A stretch of 64,000 bases of DNA from Thalassotalea algicola. GTDB taxonomy: Bacteria > Pseudomonadota > Gammaproteobacteria > Enterobacterales > Alteromonadaceae. A program made the translations under genes and the position numbers. Shown here one piece after another: positions 45,378-54,401 of this stretch (position 1 is its first letter; each line of letters opens with the position of its first letter). The notes under the pieces are model-generated. The model saw only the letters and a list, made by a program, of their open reading frames with translations. It ran no database searches and was not told where the DNA came from. The stretch lies in contig NZ_JABBXH010000002.1 in assembly GCF_012932965.1 (NCBI RefSeq), positions 394,573 to 458,572 on the forward strand, read 5' to 3'.

Positions 45378-45429
45378 ATGTATAAATTAACAGTATTTGA
45401 CTGTTAATTTATACAGTATTTTTATACAG
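45378..45429 (-). promoter_or_regulatory. Tandem LexA (SOS) boxes before recN
   Basis: The central box 45401-45416 fits CTGT-N8-ACAG exactly (CTGTTAATTTATACAG). Two near-matches flank it: 45378-45393 (ATGTATAAATTAACAG) and 45414-45429 (CAGTATTTTTATACAG). E. coli recN also has multiple boxes. Confidence 0.85.
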
Positions 45430-45483
45430 TGCAAGTGGAAAGTTAATTTTTGAACAATTATTAAAGCTAAGCCTTTAATTTCG

Positions 45484-46365
45484 TTAATAGAGTTTATTAC
45501 CCCAGCTTAATTTGCTTCTAAGAACATTAAAGTAATTATGATCAAGTGGATGAATTAATCGCAGGGTATAAGGGCTTTTCTTAATAATAACTTGGTCACC
45601 AGGCATAACAGCAAGGATGACATGTCCATCACAACTTACTTGTAAGTTCTCGTGATTATCATTTGCCAGTACAAGTTTTATTTCGCTATCACCGTCTACC
45701 ACTATAGGTCTACTCGTTAATGTATGAGGAAACATAGGTACTAACGAAAGGGCATTTAGGTTTGGCGTTAATATTGGGCCGCCAGCAGACATTGAATAAG
45801 CTGTAGATCCTGTTGGTGTTGATACAATTAAACCATCTGAGCGCTGGCTGAACATAAAGCTATCATCAATATAGACTTCAAATTCAATCATGTTGGCAAC
45901 TTTACCGGCATGCAGAACGGCTTCGTTAACAGCCGCATTAGCACTTTTTAATTTACCGTGGCGATAAACTTCGGCCTCTATAATAAAGCGCTGCTCTGAA
46001 CGAGAATTCCCCATTAATATGGCCTCAAGCGGAGGAATAACCTCTTGAGGTGGCAGGTCAGTTAAAAAGCCTAAGTTTCCACGGTTAACGCCAATAACAC
46101 CAATATTGTAGCCAGATAGCACTCTAGCTGCACCTAGCATGTAACCATCACCGCCGACAACAATAGCTAAGTCTGCAAGTTCGCCTATATCTGTTAAAGA
46201 TTGAATATCTACGTCTTCTACATCGATAGATTTAGCGACAGAACGTTCAACAATGACTTTGTAGCCATTATCTTGCAAATAGTGATACAACGTTGAAATA
46301 GTGCTACTTGCACCTTCATGGTTAGGTTTACCAATTAAACCAATTGTTTTATACAACTGACTCAT
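45484..46365 (-). CDS. nadK: NAD kinase
   Basis: 293 aa. NadK phosphorylates NAD to NADP. The GGDG motif lies at 71-74 ([16 protein letters not shown]). The second motif NEAVLHAG and the Gly-rich [22 protein letters not shown] are canonical. It is upstream of recN on the minus strand and divergent from grpE, as in E. coli. Confidence 0.97.
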   Translation of the reverse strand: MSQLYKTIGLIGKPNHEGASSTISTLYHYLQDNGYKVIVERSVAKSIDVEDVDIQSLTDIGELADLAIVVGGDGYMLGAARVLSGYNIGVIGVNRGNLGFLTDLPPQEVIPPLEAILMGNSRSEQRFIIEAEVYRHGKLKSANAAVNEAVLHAGKVANMIEFEVYIDDSFMFSQRSDGLIVSTPTGSTAYSMSAGGPILTPNLNALSLVPMFPHTLTSRPIVVDGDSEIKLVLANDNHENLQVSCDGHVILAVMPGDQVIIKKSPYTLRLIHPLDHNYFNVLRSKLSWGNKLY

Positions 46366-46459
46366 AGAGTTATGTGCCTAATTAACCTCAATGAGGGAAG
46401 TTTCGCTCGTAATTTTTGTCTTGTAAAGCAATCAAAATGATAATTCTTGAAATTTCTTG

Positions 46460-46488
46460 CTTGAAACACAGAAACTAAACCCCATAAT
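46460..46488 (+). promoter_or_regulatory. Sigma-32 heat-shock promoter of grpE
   Basis: CTTGAAA (46460-46466), a 13-base spacer, then CCCCATAAT (46480-46488) matches the sigma-32 consensus CTTGAAA-N(13-14)-CCCCATnT closely. It lies about 32 bases before the grpE ATG. Confidence 0.9.
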
Positions 46489-46519
46489 TAGCACAATTGT
46501 GTTTTATCGGGAGATTTTC

Positions 46520-47140
46520 ATGACAACTGAGTCAAACGAAAATAAATCAGCTGAAGAAATTGCAGCGGAAGAAATTATTGCTCAAGCAGAAGAGCAAGTT
46601 GAAGAGAAATTAGATGCTGCAGCTGACGCTATCAGCGAAGACCAACAAAAAATTAATGAATTAGAATTAGCACTTTCTGCAGCGCAGTCTACTGTCGCTG
46701 ATCAAAAAGATTCAGTAATTCGCGCCAAAGCGGAAGTTGATAACATTCGCCGCCGTAGCGCACAGGATGTCGACAAAGCGCGTAAGTTTGCGTTAGAAAA
46801 GTTTGCAGGGGAATTATTACCTGTAGTTGACAACTTAGAGCGTGCAATTGCTGCAGCTGATAAAGAAGATGAAGCGCAAAAGTCAATGCTTGAAGGTATT
46901 GAACTTACATTGCAAAGTTTCTTATCAACTTTAGATAAGTTCGACGTAAAAGCGGTTGATCCACAAGATCAACCTTTTAACCCTGAATTACATCAAGCGA
47001 TGTCAATGCAAGAAGTTCCAGGTGTTGCAGCAAATACAGTTATTGCTGTAATGCAAAAAGGGTATGAATTGAACGGCCGTTTAATTCGCCCAGCAATGGT
47101 TATGGTATCAAAAGCACCAAGCGTTGATACAGAAGCATAG
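46520..47140 (+). CDS. grpE: Nucleotide exchange factor GrpE
   Basis: 206 aa from the ATG at 46520, chosen because CGGGAG precedes it and the sigma-32 promoter lies just before; an upstream in-frame codon at 46457 would start before the promoter. GrpE releases ADP from DnaK. The acidic N-terminal tail and long coiled coil (about 30-100) are followed by the beta-wing domain ([20 protein letters not shown]). A terminator separates it from dnaK. Confidence 0.97.
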   Translation: MTTESNENKSAEEIAAEEIIAQAEEQVEEKLDAAADAISEDQQKINELELALSAAQSTVADQKDSVIRAKAEVDNIRRRSAQDVDKARKFALEKFAGELLPVVDNLERAIAAADKEDEAQKSMLEGIELTLQSFLSTLDKFDVKAVDPQDQPFNPELHQAMSMQEVPGVAANTVIAVMQKGYELNGRLIRPAMVMVSKAPSVDTEA

Positions 47141-47163
47141 CAAAAAACTATTTAATTAGTGGT

Positions 47164-47188
47164 AAAGCCAGCCCTGTAGCTGGCTTTT
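47164..47188 (+). terminator. Terminator of grpE
   Basis: AAAGCCAGC (47164-47172) pairs with GCTGGCTTT (47179-47187), followed by T. Confidence 0.8.
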
Positions 47189-47244
47189 GTTTATATAAAA
47201 TATTAAAAATATTTTACAAAAAGTGATCTTTTTTACATTTTTCT

Positions 47245-47271
47245 CTTGAAAAGATTTTCACTGCCCCCACT
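47245..47271 (+). promoter_or_regulatory. Sigma-32 heat-shock promoter of dnaK
   Basis: CTTGAAA (47245-47251), a 13-base spacer, then CCCCACT (47265-47271), close to the sigma-32 consensus and 54 bases before the dnaK ATG. The spacing is the same as at grpE. Confidence 0.88.
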
Positions 47272-47324
47272 AAGTAAATCATCTAAGCAAAAATTGAATT
47301 TAAAGAATTTTGGAGATCCTCACG

Positions 47325-49256
47325 ATGGGCAAAATTATTGGTATTGACCTAGGGACAACTAACTCATGTGTAGCTGTTCTTGATGGTGACAGTGTACGAG
47401 TTATTGAAAATGCAGAAGGCGATCGTACGACTCCTTCTATCATTGCATACACAGACGAAGGTGAAACGTTAGTAGGCCAACCAGCCAAGCGCCAAGCGGT
47501 AACTAACCCACAAAACACATTATTCGCTATCAAGCGTTTAATTGGTCGTCGTTTTGAAGACAAAGAAGTACAGCGTGACATCGACATTATGCCTTTTGGT
47601 ATCAAAAAAGCAGACAATGGCGATGCATGGGTAGAAGCAAAAGGCGAAAAAGTAGCGCCACCACAAGTTTCTGCTGAAGTACTGACTAAAATGAAGAAAA
47701 CAGCTGAAGATTACTTAGGTGAAACAGTAACTGAAGCGGTTATCACTGTACCTGCATACTTTAACGATTCACAACGTCAAGCAACAAAAGATGCTGGCCG
47801 TATCGCAGGTTTAGAAGTTAAGCGTATTATCAACGAGCCAACGGCTGCAGCACTTGCTTACGGCATGGACAAGCAAGAAGGTGACCGTGTCGTAGCGGTA
47901 TATGACCTTGGTGGTGGTACATTCGATATTTCAATCATTGAAATTGATGAAGTTGAAGGCGAGCATACTTTTGAAGTATTAGCGACAAATGGTGACACTC
48001 ACTTAGGTGGTGAAGATTTTGATAACCGTTTAATCAACTATTTAGTAGATGAGTTCAAAAAAGACCAAGGCATTGACCTTAAAAACGATGCTCTAGCGAT
48101 GCAACGTGTTAAGGAAGCAGCAGAAAAAGCAAAATGTGAGCTTTCTTCAGCACAGCAAACTGACGTTAATTTACCTTACGTAACGGCAGACGCTTCTGGT
48201 CCTAAGCACATGAACATTAAAGTAACACGTGCAAAATTAGAATCATTAGTTGAAGACATGGTAAAAGCAACATTAGAGCCGCTAAAAACAGCGCTAGCTG
48301 ATGCAGATTTATCAACTTCAGACATTACTGATGTTATCTTGGTTGGTGGTCAAACACGTATGCCATTAGTGCAAAGTGTTGTTACAGACTTCTTTGGTAA
48401 AGAGCCTCGTAAAGATGTTAACCCAGATGAAGCAGTAGCTTCAGGTGCTGCGGTTCAAGCAGGTGTACTTGCTGGTGACGTAACTGACGTACTTCTTCTT
48501 GATGTTACTCCATTATCTCTAGGTATCGAGACGATGGGCGGCGTGATGACTAAAGTTATCGACAAGAATACGACGATCCCAACTAAGCAATCACAAACGT
48601 TCTCAACGGCAGAAGATAACCAAGCTGCGGTAACTGTTCACGTATTACAAGGTGAGCGTAAGCAAGCTGGTGCAAACAAATCACTTGGTCAATTCAACCT
48701 TGAAGGTATTGATGCTGCACCACGTGGCATGCCACAAATCGAAGTAACGTTTGATATTGATGCTGATGGTATCTTGCACGTATCTGCTAAAGATAAGAAC
48801 ACGGGTAAAGAACAGAAGATCACAATCAAAGCATCTTCTGGTTTATCAGATGATGAAGTAGAACAAATGGTACGTGACGCAGAAGCTAACGCTGATGCTG
48901 ATGCTAAGTTCGAAGAGTTAGTGACTGCACGTAACCAAGCTGACGGTATTATTCACGCAACGAAGACTCAAATTACTGAAGCAGGTGATGACTTACCAAG
49001 CGACGATAAAGAGAAAATTGAAGCCGCAATTACTGAACTTGAAGAAGCGCTTAAAGGCGATGACAAAGAAGCAATTGATGCTAAGCAAAACGCATTAATG
49101 GAAGCTTCAGCTAAGTTAATGGAAATTGCTCAAGCCAAAGCGCAAGCTCAAGGTGGCGCAGCTCCTGAAGGTGCAGCACCAGAAGCTGATGCAGGTCAAG
49201 CTGGCGGCGATGATGTTGTTGACGCAGAGTTTGAAGAAGTGAAAGACGACAAGTAA
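47325..49256 (+). CDS. dnaK: Chaperone DnaK (Hsp70)
   Basis: 643 aa from the ATG at 47325 ([15 protein letters not shown]), with GGAG upstream. The nucleotide-binding domain carries [25 protein letters not shown] and [11 protein letters not shown]. The substrate-binding domain and lid follow, then a Gly/Ala-rich tail ending in an acidic EEVKDDK-type terminus. It refolds proteins with DnaJ and GrpE. Its end overlaps a small perfect hairpin (GACGACAA with TTGTCGTC) and abuts a long imperfect palindrome. Confidence 0.98.
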   Translation: MGKIIGIDLGTTNSCVAVLDGDSVRVIENAEGDRTTPSIIAYTDEGETLVGQPAKRQAVTNPQNTLFAIKRLIGRRFEDKEVQRDIDIMPFGIKKADNGDAWVEAKGEKVAPPQVSAEVLTKMKKTAEDYLGETVTEAVITVPAYFNDSQRQATKDAGRIAGLEVKRIINEPTAAALAYGMDKQEGDRVVAVYDLGGGTFDISIIEIDEVEGEHTFEVLATNGDTHLGGEDFDNRLINYLVDEFKKDQGIDLKNDALAMQRVKEAAEKAKCELSSAQQTDVNLPYVTADASGPKHMNIKVTRAKLESLVEDMVKATLEPLKTALADADLSTSDITDVILVGGQTRMPLVQSVVTDFFGKEPRKDVNPDEAVASGAAVQAGVLAGDVTDVLLLDVTPLSLGIETMGGVMTKVIDKNTTIPTKQSQTFSTAEDNQAAVTVHVLQGERKQAGANKSLGQFNLEGIDAAPRGMPQIEVTFDIDADGILHVSAKDKNTGKEQKITIKASSGLSDDEVEQMVRDAEANADADAKFEELVTARNQADGIIHATKTQITEAGDDLPSDDKEKIEAAITELEEALKGDDKEAIDAKQNALMEASAKLMEIAQAKAQAQGGAAPEGAAPEADAGQAGGDDVVDAEFEEVKDDK

Positions 49257-49376
49257 TTTAAAGTTTTGTCGTCGCTGTATTGCACTACAACAGCGTCGGA
49301 CATACTCACGTGGTAAACCACGCACCGTGTGTCCGCCTTGTTCTAGCACGATACAGCATAGACAACCTCTTTAAAT
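49256..49376. repeat. Long imperfect palindrome abutting the dnaK stop
   Basis: The left arm from ATTTAAAG (49256-49263) and the right arm ending CTTTAAAT (49369-49376) are largely complementary over about 50 bases each: matching blocks are ATTTAAAG, TTGTC, GCTGTAT, AACA and CGGACA. The centre reads ACTCACGTGGTAAACCACGC. A related element follows dnaJ (50702-50808). It may act as a 3' structure, a processing site or a mobile palindrome. Confidence 0.7.
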
Positions 49377-49387
49377 GTGTTGTTTGA

Positions 49388-49418
49388 TGATAAAGCGTCG
49401 TTACTCGGCGCTTTATCA
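49388..49418 (+). terminator. Hairpin terminator downstream of dnaK
   Basis: TGATAAAGCG (49388-49397) pairs exactly with CGCTTTATCA (49409-49418), followed by TGTTT. The T-run is weak, so termination may be partial, with some readthrough into dnaJ. Confidence 0.6.
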
Positions 49419-49446
49419 TGTTTAAAGCCACTGAAGAATACTCGTC

Positions 49447-49467
49447 ATTCCGTACATGTTACGGAAT
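49447..49467. repeat. Small REP-like palindrome before dnaJ
   Basis: ATTCCGTA (49447-49454) and TACGGAAT (49460-49467) are perfect inverted copies around CATGT, preceded by CGTC and followed by CTCCT. The CGTCATTCC...GGAATCT layout is like dispersed REP-type repeats of proteobacteria. Confidence 0.5.
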
Positions 49468-49564
49468 CTCCTACTAGGAACGCGAGCCTTAATTTATTTA
49501 TTATCTCAACCAGTTAATAAACAAATTAATTTTCGAAAATTGAAGTAAAGAAAAGAATATAGCT

Positions 49565-50704
49565 ATGTCAAAACGTGATTATTATGAACTGTTAGGTGTA
49601 TCAAAAGACGCCGGTGAACGTGACATTAAAAAGGCTTATAAACGCCTTGCAATGAAGTACCATCCAGATCGTACGCAAGGTGATAAAGAAAAAGAAGAAA
49701 CCTTTAAGCAAATTAAAGAAGCTTACGAAGTCTTAAACGATGATCAAAAGCGTGCCGCTTATGATCAATACGGTCATGCAGCCTTTGAACAAGGTGGCAT
49801 GGGTGGTGGCGGCTTTGGTGGCGGTCAAGACTTTGGTGATATCTTCGGTGATGTTTTTGGTGACATTTTCGGTGGCGGTCGTCGCGGTGGCGGCGGTGGT
49901 GCAAGAGGTCGTCGTGGTAGTGATTTACGTTACAATCTTGAAATGTCTCTTGAAGAAGCAGTGAAGGGTAAGTCGGTAGAAATTAAAGTACCTACTTACG
50001 TGAGCTGTGAGCCGTGTAATGGAAGTGGCGCGAAGAAAGGTACTCAGCCTAAAACTTGTTCTACTTGTCATGGTCATGGTCAAGTTCAAATGCGTCAAGG
50101 ATTATTCGCAGTACAGCAAACTTGTCCTACTTGTGGTGGCAAAGGTAAAGTTATTTCTGAACCTTGTAATTCATGTCATGGACAAGGGCGTACTCAAAAA
50201 ACTAAGACACTTAACGCTAAAATTCCTGCAGGTGTTGATACTGGCGATCGCATTCGTTTATCTGGTGAAGGTGAAGCGGGTGAGCACGGAGCTCCAGCAG
50301 GTGATTTATATGTACAAGTGAATGTTAAAGAGCATCCAATTTTTGTTCGAGACGAAAATCACTTGTATTGTGAAGTGCCAATTAGCTTTGCAACCGCAGC
50401 ACTTGGCGGTGAAATTGAAGTACCGACACTTGAAGGTAAAGTTAAGCTTAAGATCCCTAAAGAAACGCAGACTGGCAAAATGTTCCGCCTTCGTGGCAAA
50501 GGTGTTAAATCAGTACGTAGTAATATGACTGGTGATTTAATGTGTAAAACAGTTGTCGAGACGCCGGTGAATTTAACTGGTGATCAGGTTGATTTACTTC
50601 GTCAGCTTGAGTCAAAAATGGAAGCAAGCAGTAAGAAACACAGCCCAAAAGAAACGGGTTTCTTTGATGGTGTTAAAAAATTCTTTGACGACCTTAAAAG
50701 TTAA
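49565..50704 (+). CDS. dnaJ: Chaperone DnaJ (Hsp40)
   Basis: 379 aa. The J domain (1-70) has the HPD tripeptide in MKYHPDRTQ, followed by a Gly/Phe-rich linker (about 75-115). Four zinc-finger repeats follow: [24 protein letters not shown] and CNSCHGQG. The C-terminal substrate domains have the normal length. DnaJ stimulates DnaK ATPase and delivers clients. Its 308-base separation from dnaK contains palindromes, so it may have its own transcript. Its stop lies inside the left arm of another long palindrome. Confidence 0.98.
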   Translation: MSKRDYYELLGVSKDAGERDIKKAYKRLAMKYHPDRTQGDKEKEETFKQIKEAYEVLNDDQKRAAYDQYGHAAFEQGGMGGGGFGGGQDFGDIFGDVFGDIFGGGRRGGGGGARGRRGSDLRYNLEMSLEEAVKGKSVEIKVPTYVSCEPCNGSGAKKGTQPKTCSTCHGHGQVQMRQGLFAVQQTCPTCGGKGKVISEPCNSCHGQGRTQKTKTLNAKIPAGVDTGDRIRLSGEGEAGEHGAPAGDLYVQVNVKEHPIFVRDENHLYCEVPISFATAALGGEIEVPTLEGKVKLKIPKETQTGKMFRLRGKGVKSVRSNMTGDLMCKTVVETPVNLTGDQVDLLRQLESKMEASSKKHSPKETGFFDGVKKFFDDLKS

Positions 50705-50808
50705 TTTATCGTTGTATTTGAAGCTTTTCACTTCATCGGTAATGCTCACGTATGTTTATACGCTGCGCGTTACCTCTTTGAGAAGAGTTCAACTACGTAG
50801 ATAAATTA
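50702..50808. repeat. Long imperfect palindrome abutting the dnaJ stop
   Basis: TAATTTATC (50702-50710, including the stop codon) pairs exactly with GATAAATTA (50800-50808). Further pairing continues inward (TTGAA with TTCAA, GGTAA with TTACC, ACGTAT with ATACG) to a GTTT centre. The inner left arm CTCACGT also occurs in the palindrome after dnaK. Confidence 0.7.
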
Positions 50809-50826
50809 CCTTTCAACAAACTATGT

Positions 50827-50856
50827 AAAATCCCGCTTTTTAGCGGGATTTTTTGT
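50827..50856 (+). terminator. Terminator of dnaJ
   Basis: AAAATCCCGCT (50827-50837) pairs with AGCGGGATTTT, followed by a T-run. It is a strong intrinsic terminator. Confidence 0.9.
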
Positions 50857-50911
50857 TTTTTATATAAAAATCAGTAAAGTAAGGTTAATTAAAATTATAT
50901 GGGGATTTACA

Positions 50912-51628
50912 TTGTTCAAAGCGATTGGAGTTTTTCTAAGTGGTATTGTCGTGGGAATCATTGTCGTTACTACTTGGCAAAAAATATCAGTGGTCGATAG
51001 TGAAAAACTGAATAATAGCGCTGTTATGAGCGAAGTGGAGGCTGCCTCAACCGTTGAAAGTTATACAGGTGGCACCGCAACTATCATTGTAGAGTCATCA
51101 AGTGATGAAGAAATGACTCAGCTTCAAGAAGAAATATTTCGTTTGAAAATGGAAATTGTTAAAGCAAAGCAATTAGTTAATTCAACTAAGGCAGAAATGC
51201 ATGCTATCCAAAATGGCCAATTAAAACGCGTTGCAAAAATGCGTGTAGAGGTTAGCTATGATGAATTATTGACAACAATCCCTGAACCCTTTACTTCTGC
51301 GGTTACCGAGATGTCAGGTACGTTTGCTGATCACTTTATGCGCTTTTATAAGGAACCACAAGATACTGCCTGGGCCTATGATACGGAAGATAAGATTACT
51401 AATGCGATTTTGTCGAGTCCGTTAGGTACAGATATTCAGCTTCAGCAAGTAACTTGTAAAACTACCATGTGTGAAGTAAGAGGATTTCAATCAACGACAT
51501 CTTCTTGGATGAAGTTAGCAAACTCACTAAGTAAAGTTGACGGATTGCCGTTTAAGAATTCTCAATCTTCCAATAACTATCACTCAGATTACGGAAGCTA
51601 TTTTTATGTATTACTAAGCAAAAATTAA
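50912..51628 (+). CDS. Unknown membrane-anchored coiled-coil protein (TTG start)
   Basis: 238 aa starting at a TTG, which is preceded by GGGGA at good spacing; no in-frame ATG precedes it. Residues 1-22 form a membrane anchor (FKAIGVFLSGIVVGIIVVTTW). A Ser/Glu-rich linker and a coiled coil (about 65-105) follow. The C-terminal globular part has two close Cys (TCKTTMCEVRGF), possibly a disulfide in the periplasm. I recognise no named family. It lies after the dnaJ terminator and appears to be independently transcribed. Confidence 0.72.
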   Translation: MFKAIGVFLSGIVVGIIVVTTWQKISVVDSEKLNNSAVMSEVEAASTVESYTGGTATIIVESSSDEEMTQLQEEIFRLKMEIVKAKQLVNSTKAEMHAIQNGQLKRVAKMRVEVSYDELLTTIPEPFTSAVTEMSGTFADHFMRFYKEPQDTAWAYDTEDKITNAILSSPLGTDIQLQQVTCKTTMCEVRGFQSTTSSWMKLANSLSKVDGLPFKNSQSSNNYHSDYGSYFYVLLSKN

Positions 51629-51702
51629 TCCCATTTAAGGATAAACTTTACGTTAAACCTGTACTAAAATTCATATGTCCGTAATTAAATTAAAGGTTTC
51701 AA

Positions 51703-52374
51703 ATGAGTAAATATCTACTTTGTGTGTTGTTGGCGCTAAGTATTAGCTTTAATGTGTTTGCAGAAGAAGAGAAGCAACCTCCACCATTAGATCCTGCTTA
51801 TGAAGGAATTCACGGCATGGCGTTAATGCAAAAAGGCTCAACGGTATTTGCGTCTCACATGCCTATGTATGCTAAACCACATAATGTTCAGCTAGTTTAT
51901 AAACTGGAAGTTAAAGATGTTAACTTATTACAAGTTGTTCGAGATAACCCGCTGGTAACGGTAAAACCTGAAAAATTTAATTTGCAGCGCCTTATGCGAG
52001 GTGAAGAGTTAGCGGTAAAAGCAGATCTTTATATAGGCCATTTTGAGCGCGACGGCTTGGTAGTTTACGAAGGGATAACTTTGCAGTTCGACAAGCAGTT
52101 ATTTGTTAGAGAATTAACCGAACCTGAAACTTCAGGGCGAGTACAGGAATATACTGCAGTCTCATATAATAGAAAAAACGACCGGCTTTATATTCACCAT
52201 ATTCAGCAAAAACCAAGTTATGATCATATTTTACATATTGACTTAGACGCTAGCTGCCCAACAAAAATCGCAACATCTTCTGCAGTTCCAAACCAAGACG
52301 AAATTCATCGCCGATTTATTAACTGTGGGACGATGAAGCCTTTGTATTACGAAACACAAGACTTCGAAAAGTAG
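51703..52374 (+). CDS. Unknown exported protein, 223 aa
   Basis: It has a clear signal peptide (LLCVLLALSISFNVFA), followed by a mature part with LDPAYEGIHGMALMQKGSTVFASHMPMY and two Cys (DASCPTK and INCGTMK). Alteromonadales carry similar uncharacterised periplasmic proteins (from memory, not searched). It ends before a strong terminator shared with the converging Lrp gene. It lies 74 bases after the previous unknown gene in the same direction, so the two could be co-transcribed. Confidence 0.75.
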   Translation: MSKYLLCVLLALSISFNVFAEEEKQPPPLDPAYEGIHGMALMQKGSTVFASHMPMYAKPHNVQLVYKLEVKDVNLLQVVRDNPLVTVKPEKFNLQRLMRGEELAVKADLYIGHFERDGLVVYEGITLQFDKQLFVRELTEPETSGRVQEYTAVSYNRKNDRLYIHHIQQKPSYDHILHIDLDASCPTKIATSSAVPNQDEIHRRFINCGTMKPLYYETQDFEK

Positions 52375-52388
52375 AAGCTTATAATGAA

Positions 52389-52425
52389 TAAAAAGTGAGT
52401 AACGTTATTGTTACTCGCTTTTTAT
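52389..52425. terminator. Bidirectional terminator between the exported unknown and the Lrp gene
   Basis: AAAAAGTGAGTAAC pairs with GTTACTCGCTTTTT with one wobble, flanked by A and T runs. Confidence 0.85.
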
Positions 52426-52432
52426 TCTCTGT

Positions 52433-52906
52433 TTATTCAGCGTCAGTAAAATTAGGTAAAACGCCACTTCGGCTGTGTTCAAATATCAAGGATGTTTCTA
52501 CCGTTTGCACTTCATCGCGAGAAGTGACTGCATCAAATACAAATTTACGTAAATGTTCACTGTCTTTTACCGACATATGAATAAAGTAATCATAACTGCC
52601 GCCCATGTGATAAAGACTGACAATTTCTGGCAGCAATAACAGATCATCTCTTAGTTGATTAACGATTTGTTCAGAATAAGGCTGTAGCCTGATTGCGGCA
52701 ATTGCTTCAATATTTCCACCAATCGTTTTGAAGTTTATATCAACGTATGAACTTTTAATTACACCTGCTTGTTTTAATCTTTTTACTCGCTCTAAACAGG
52801 TAGACGGGGCGATGTTAATTTTTGCAGCTAACTCTTTGTTAGTAACATCGGCGTCATTAAATAGTATGGTTAAAATTTTTAAATCGATTGCATCGAGTCT
52901 TTTCAC
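52433..52906 (-). CDS. Lrp/AsnC-family transcriptional regulator
   Basis: 157 aa. The N-terminal winged HTH (about 1-60: LDAIDLKILTILFNDADVTNKELAAKI) is followed by a RAM/AsnC ligand domain (about 70-150). These regulators respond to amino acids and form octamers. The adjoining divergent gene is nhaA, across about 215 bases, but a regulatory link is not shown. It lacks the close Lrp signature of the global regulator, so I give no symbol. Confidence 0.92.
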   Translation of the reverse strand: MKRLDAIDLKILTILFNDADVTNKELAAKINIAPSTCLERVKRLKQAGVIKSSYVDINFKTIGGNIEAIAAIRLQPYSEQIVNQLRDDLLLLPEIVSLYHMGGSYDYFIHMSVKDSEHLRKFVFDAVTSRDEVQTVETSLIFEHSRSGVLPNFTDAE

Positions 52907-53122
52907 ATTAAGGCCTATTCTTAAATTGCTTACAACATAATTTATTAATTTTTGTATTTAGAACATAGATTACAGCAATGTACTAGAATAAATATCAAAA
53001 ATTATTGATTTTTCCGAATATAGCTCAATAAACTCCAGCTGGATAGAAAATTTTTGAAAGAATATTTGGATTTGCCACTCTTTGTGACATAATATGTCTT
53101 AAGTTATTTTTTGGAGCATTAC

Positions 53123-54298
53123 ATGCCAGTAAAAGCGTTACATGATTTTCTAAAATTAGAAGCAGCCAGTGGAATTATCTTAATGATTGCCGCTGTATTA
53201 GCGATTAGTTTGGCGAACTCACCCTTAAATGTTTATTACGACTTATTACTTAATATTCCCGTTGTTGTTGCAATCGGAACTTTTGAAATAGCCAAACCAT
53301 TATTGCTTTGGATTAACGATGGTTTAATGGCACTTTTTTTCTTTCTGGTTGGTTTAGAGTTAAAAAGAGAATTTTTAGAAGGTGATTTGTCTGAACCTGG
53401 GCAAGTTGCTTTACCGGCAATTGGTGCGGTAGGCGGGATGGCGATACCAGCGTTGATATATGCCGCGTTTAACTATCAAGATCCAGCAGCAATTAATGGC
53501 TGGGCAATTCCTACTGCAACCGATATTGCTTTTGCTCTTGGAATTTTGGCATTGGTTGGTAGTAAGGTACCAATTCAGTTGAAAATATTCTTAACGTCAC
53601 TAGCGATATTTGACGACTTAGGCGCGATTATCGTTATTGCATTGTTCTACACTGATCAACTATCAGTCACTTCTTTAGTCGTTTCCGCGATAGTATTAGC
53701 TATTTTGTGGGGCCTAAATAAGCGCGGAGTAAAAGATACGGCACCTTACATATTCTTCGGTATAGTGCTGTGGATTGCAGTATTAAAATCAGGAGTACAT
53801 GCTACGCTCGCTGGTGTAGTTTTAGCGATGTTTATTCCTATTAAGGGTAACGAAGGTGAGCCTTCACCATTAAAGGCGTTAGAACATAATTTGCATTCGA
53901 TGGTGGCGTTTATCATTTTACCAATTTTTGCCTTTGCCAATGCTGGTGTTAATTTGTCTGATGTTGGTATTGAGCAGATAATGTCGCCAGTACCATTAGG
54001 TATTATTCTTGGGTTATTTGTCGGTAAACAAATCGGGGTTTTTGGCTTTTGCTTTGTCGCTATTAAAGCTGGATTGGTTAAATTACCTGAGAACACGAAT
54101 TGGACGTTACTATATGGCGCAGCCTTGCTATGTGGTGTTGGCTTTACAATGAGCTTGTTCATTGGTTCGCTTGCTTTTGAGCAATCGGGCGAAAACCTTA
54201 TCTTTCAAGACAGATTAGGAATTATTATTGGCTCGATTGTTTCAGGCACATTGGGTTACTTTGTCATTAAGCGAGGGGTTAAATCCCTTACTGACTAA
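53123..54298 (+). CDS. nhaA: Na+/H+ antiporter NhaA
   Basis: 391 aa from the ATG at 53123 (MPVKALHDFLKLEAASG), with GGAGC upstream; an in-frame TTG at 53111 is less likely. NhaA exchanges two H+ for one Na+. The ion-site Asp pair is present (AIFDDLGAII, D164-D165), as is the unwound-helix TATDIAF (D134). About 12 hydrophobic segments are seen. It fits a marine, sodium-rich habitat. It ends at a strong terminator. Confidence 0.97.
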   Translation: MPVKALHDFLKLEAASGIILMIAAVLAISLANSPLNVYYDLLLNIPVVVAIGTFEIAKPLLLWINDGLMALFFFLVGLELKREFLEGDLSEPGQVALPAIGAVGGMAIPALIYAAFNYQDPAAINGWAIPTATDIAFALGILALVGSKVPIQLKIFLTSLAIFDDLGAIIVIALFYTDQLSVTSLVVSAIVLAILWGLNKRGVKDTAPYIFFGIVLWIAVLKSGVHATLAGVVLAMFIPIKGNEGEPSPLKALEHNLHSMVAFIILPIFAFANAGVNLSDVGIEQIMSPVPLGIILGLFVGKQIGVFGFCFVAIKAGLVKLPENTNWTLLYGAALLCGVGFTMSLFIGSLAFEQSGENLIFQDRLGIIIGSIVSGTLGYFVIKRGVKSLTD

Positions 54299-54325
54299 TT
54301 TAGATTTCTTTACCAAATGAATAAT

Positions 54326-54355
54326 AAAAACGGCGATGCAACATTCGCCGTTTTT
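54326..54355 (+). terminator. Terminator of nhaA
   Basis: AAAAACGGCGA (54326-54336) pairs with TCGCCGTTTTT (54345-54355). Confidence 0.88.
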
Positions 54356-54401
54356 CGTTAGAATAGCGCCAGTTTTTATTTGTATTAATTTCTTAGCTTT
54401 C

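Noticed and set aside
49713..50528. Several frames inside dnaJ on both strands
   Set aside because: Low-complexity compositions (His/Arg or Val rich) arising from the Gly-rich and zinc-finger coding region; no start signals.
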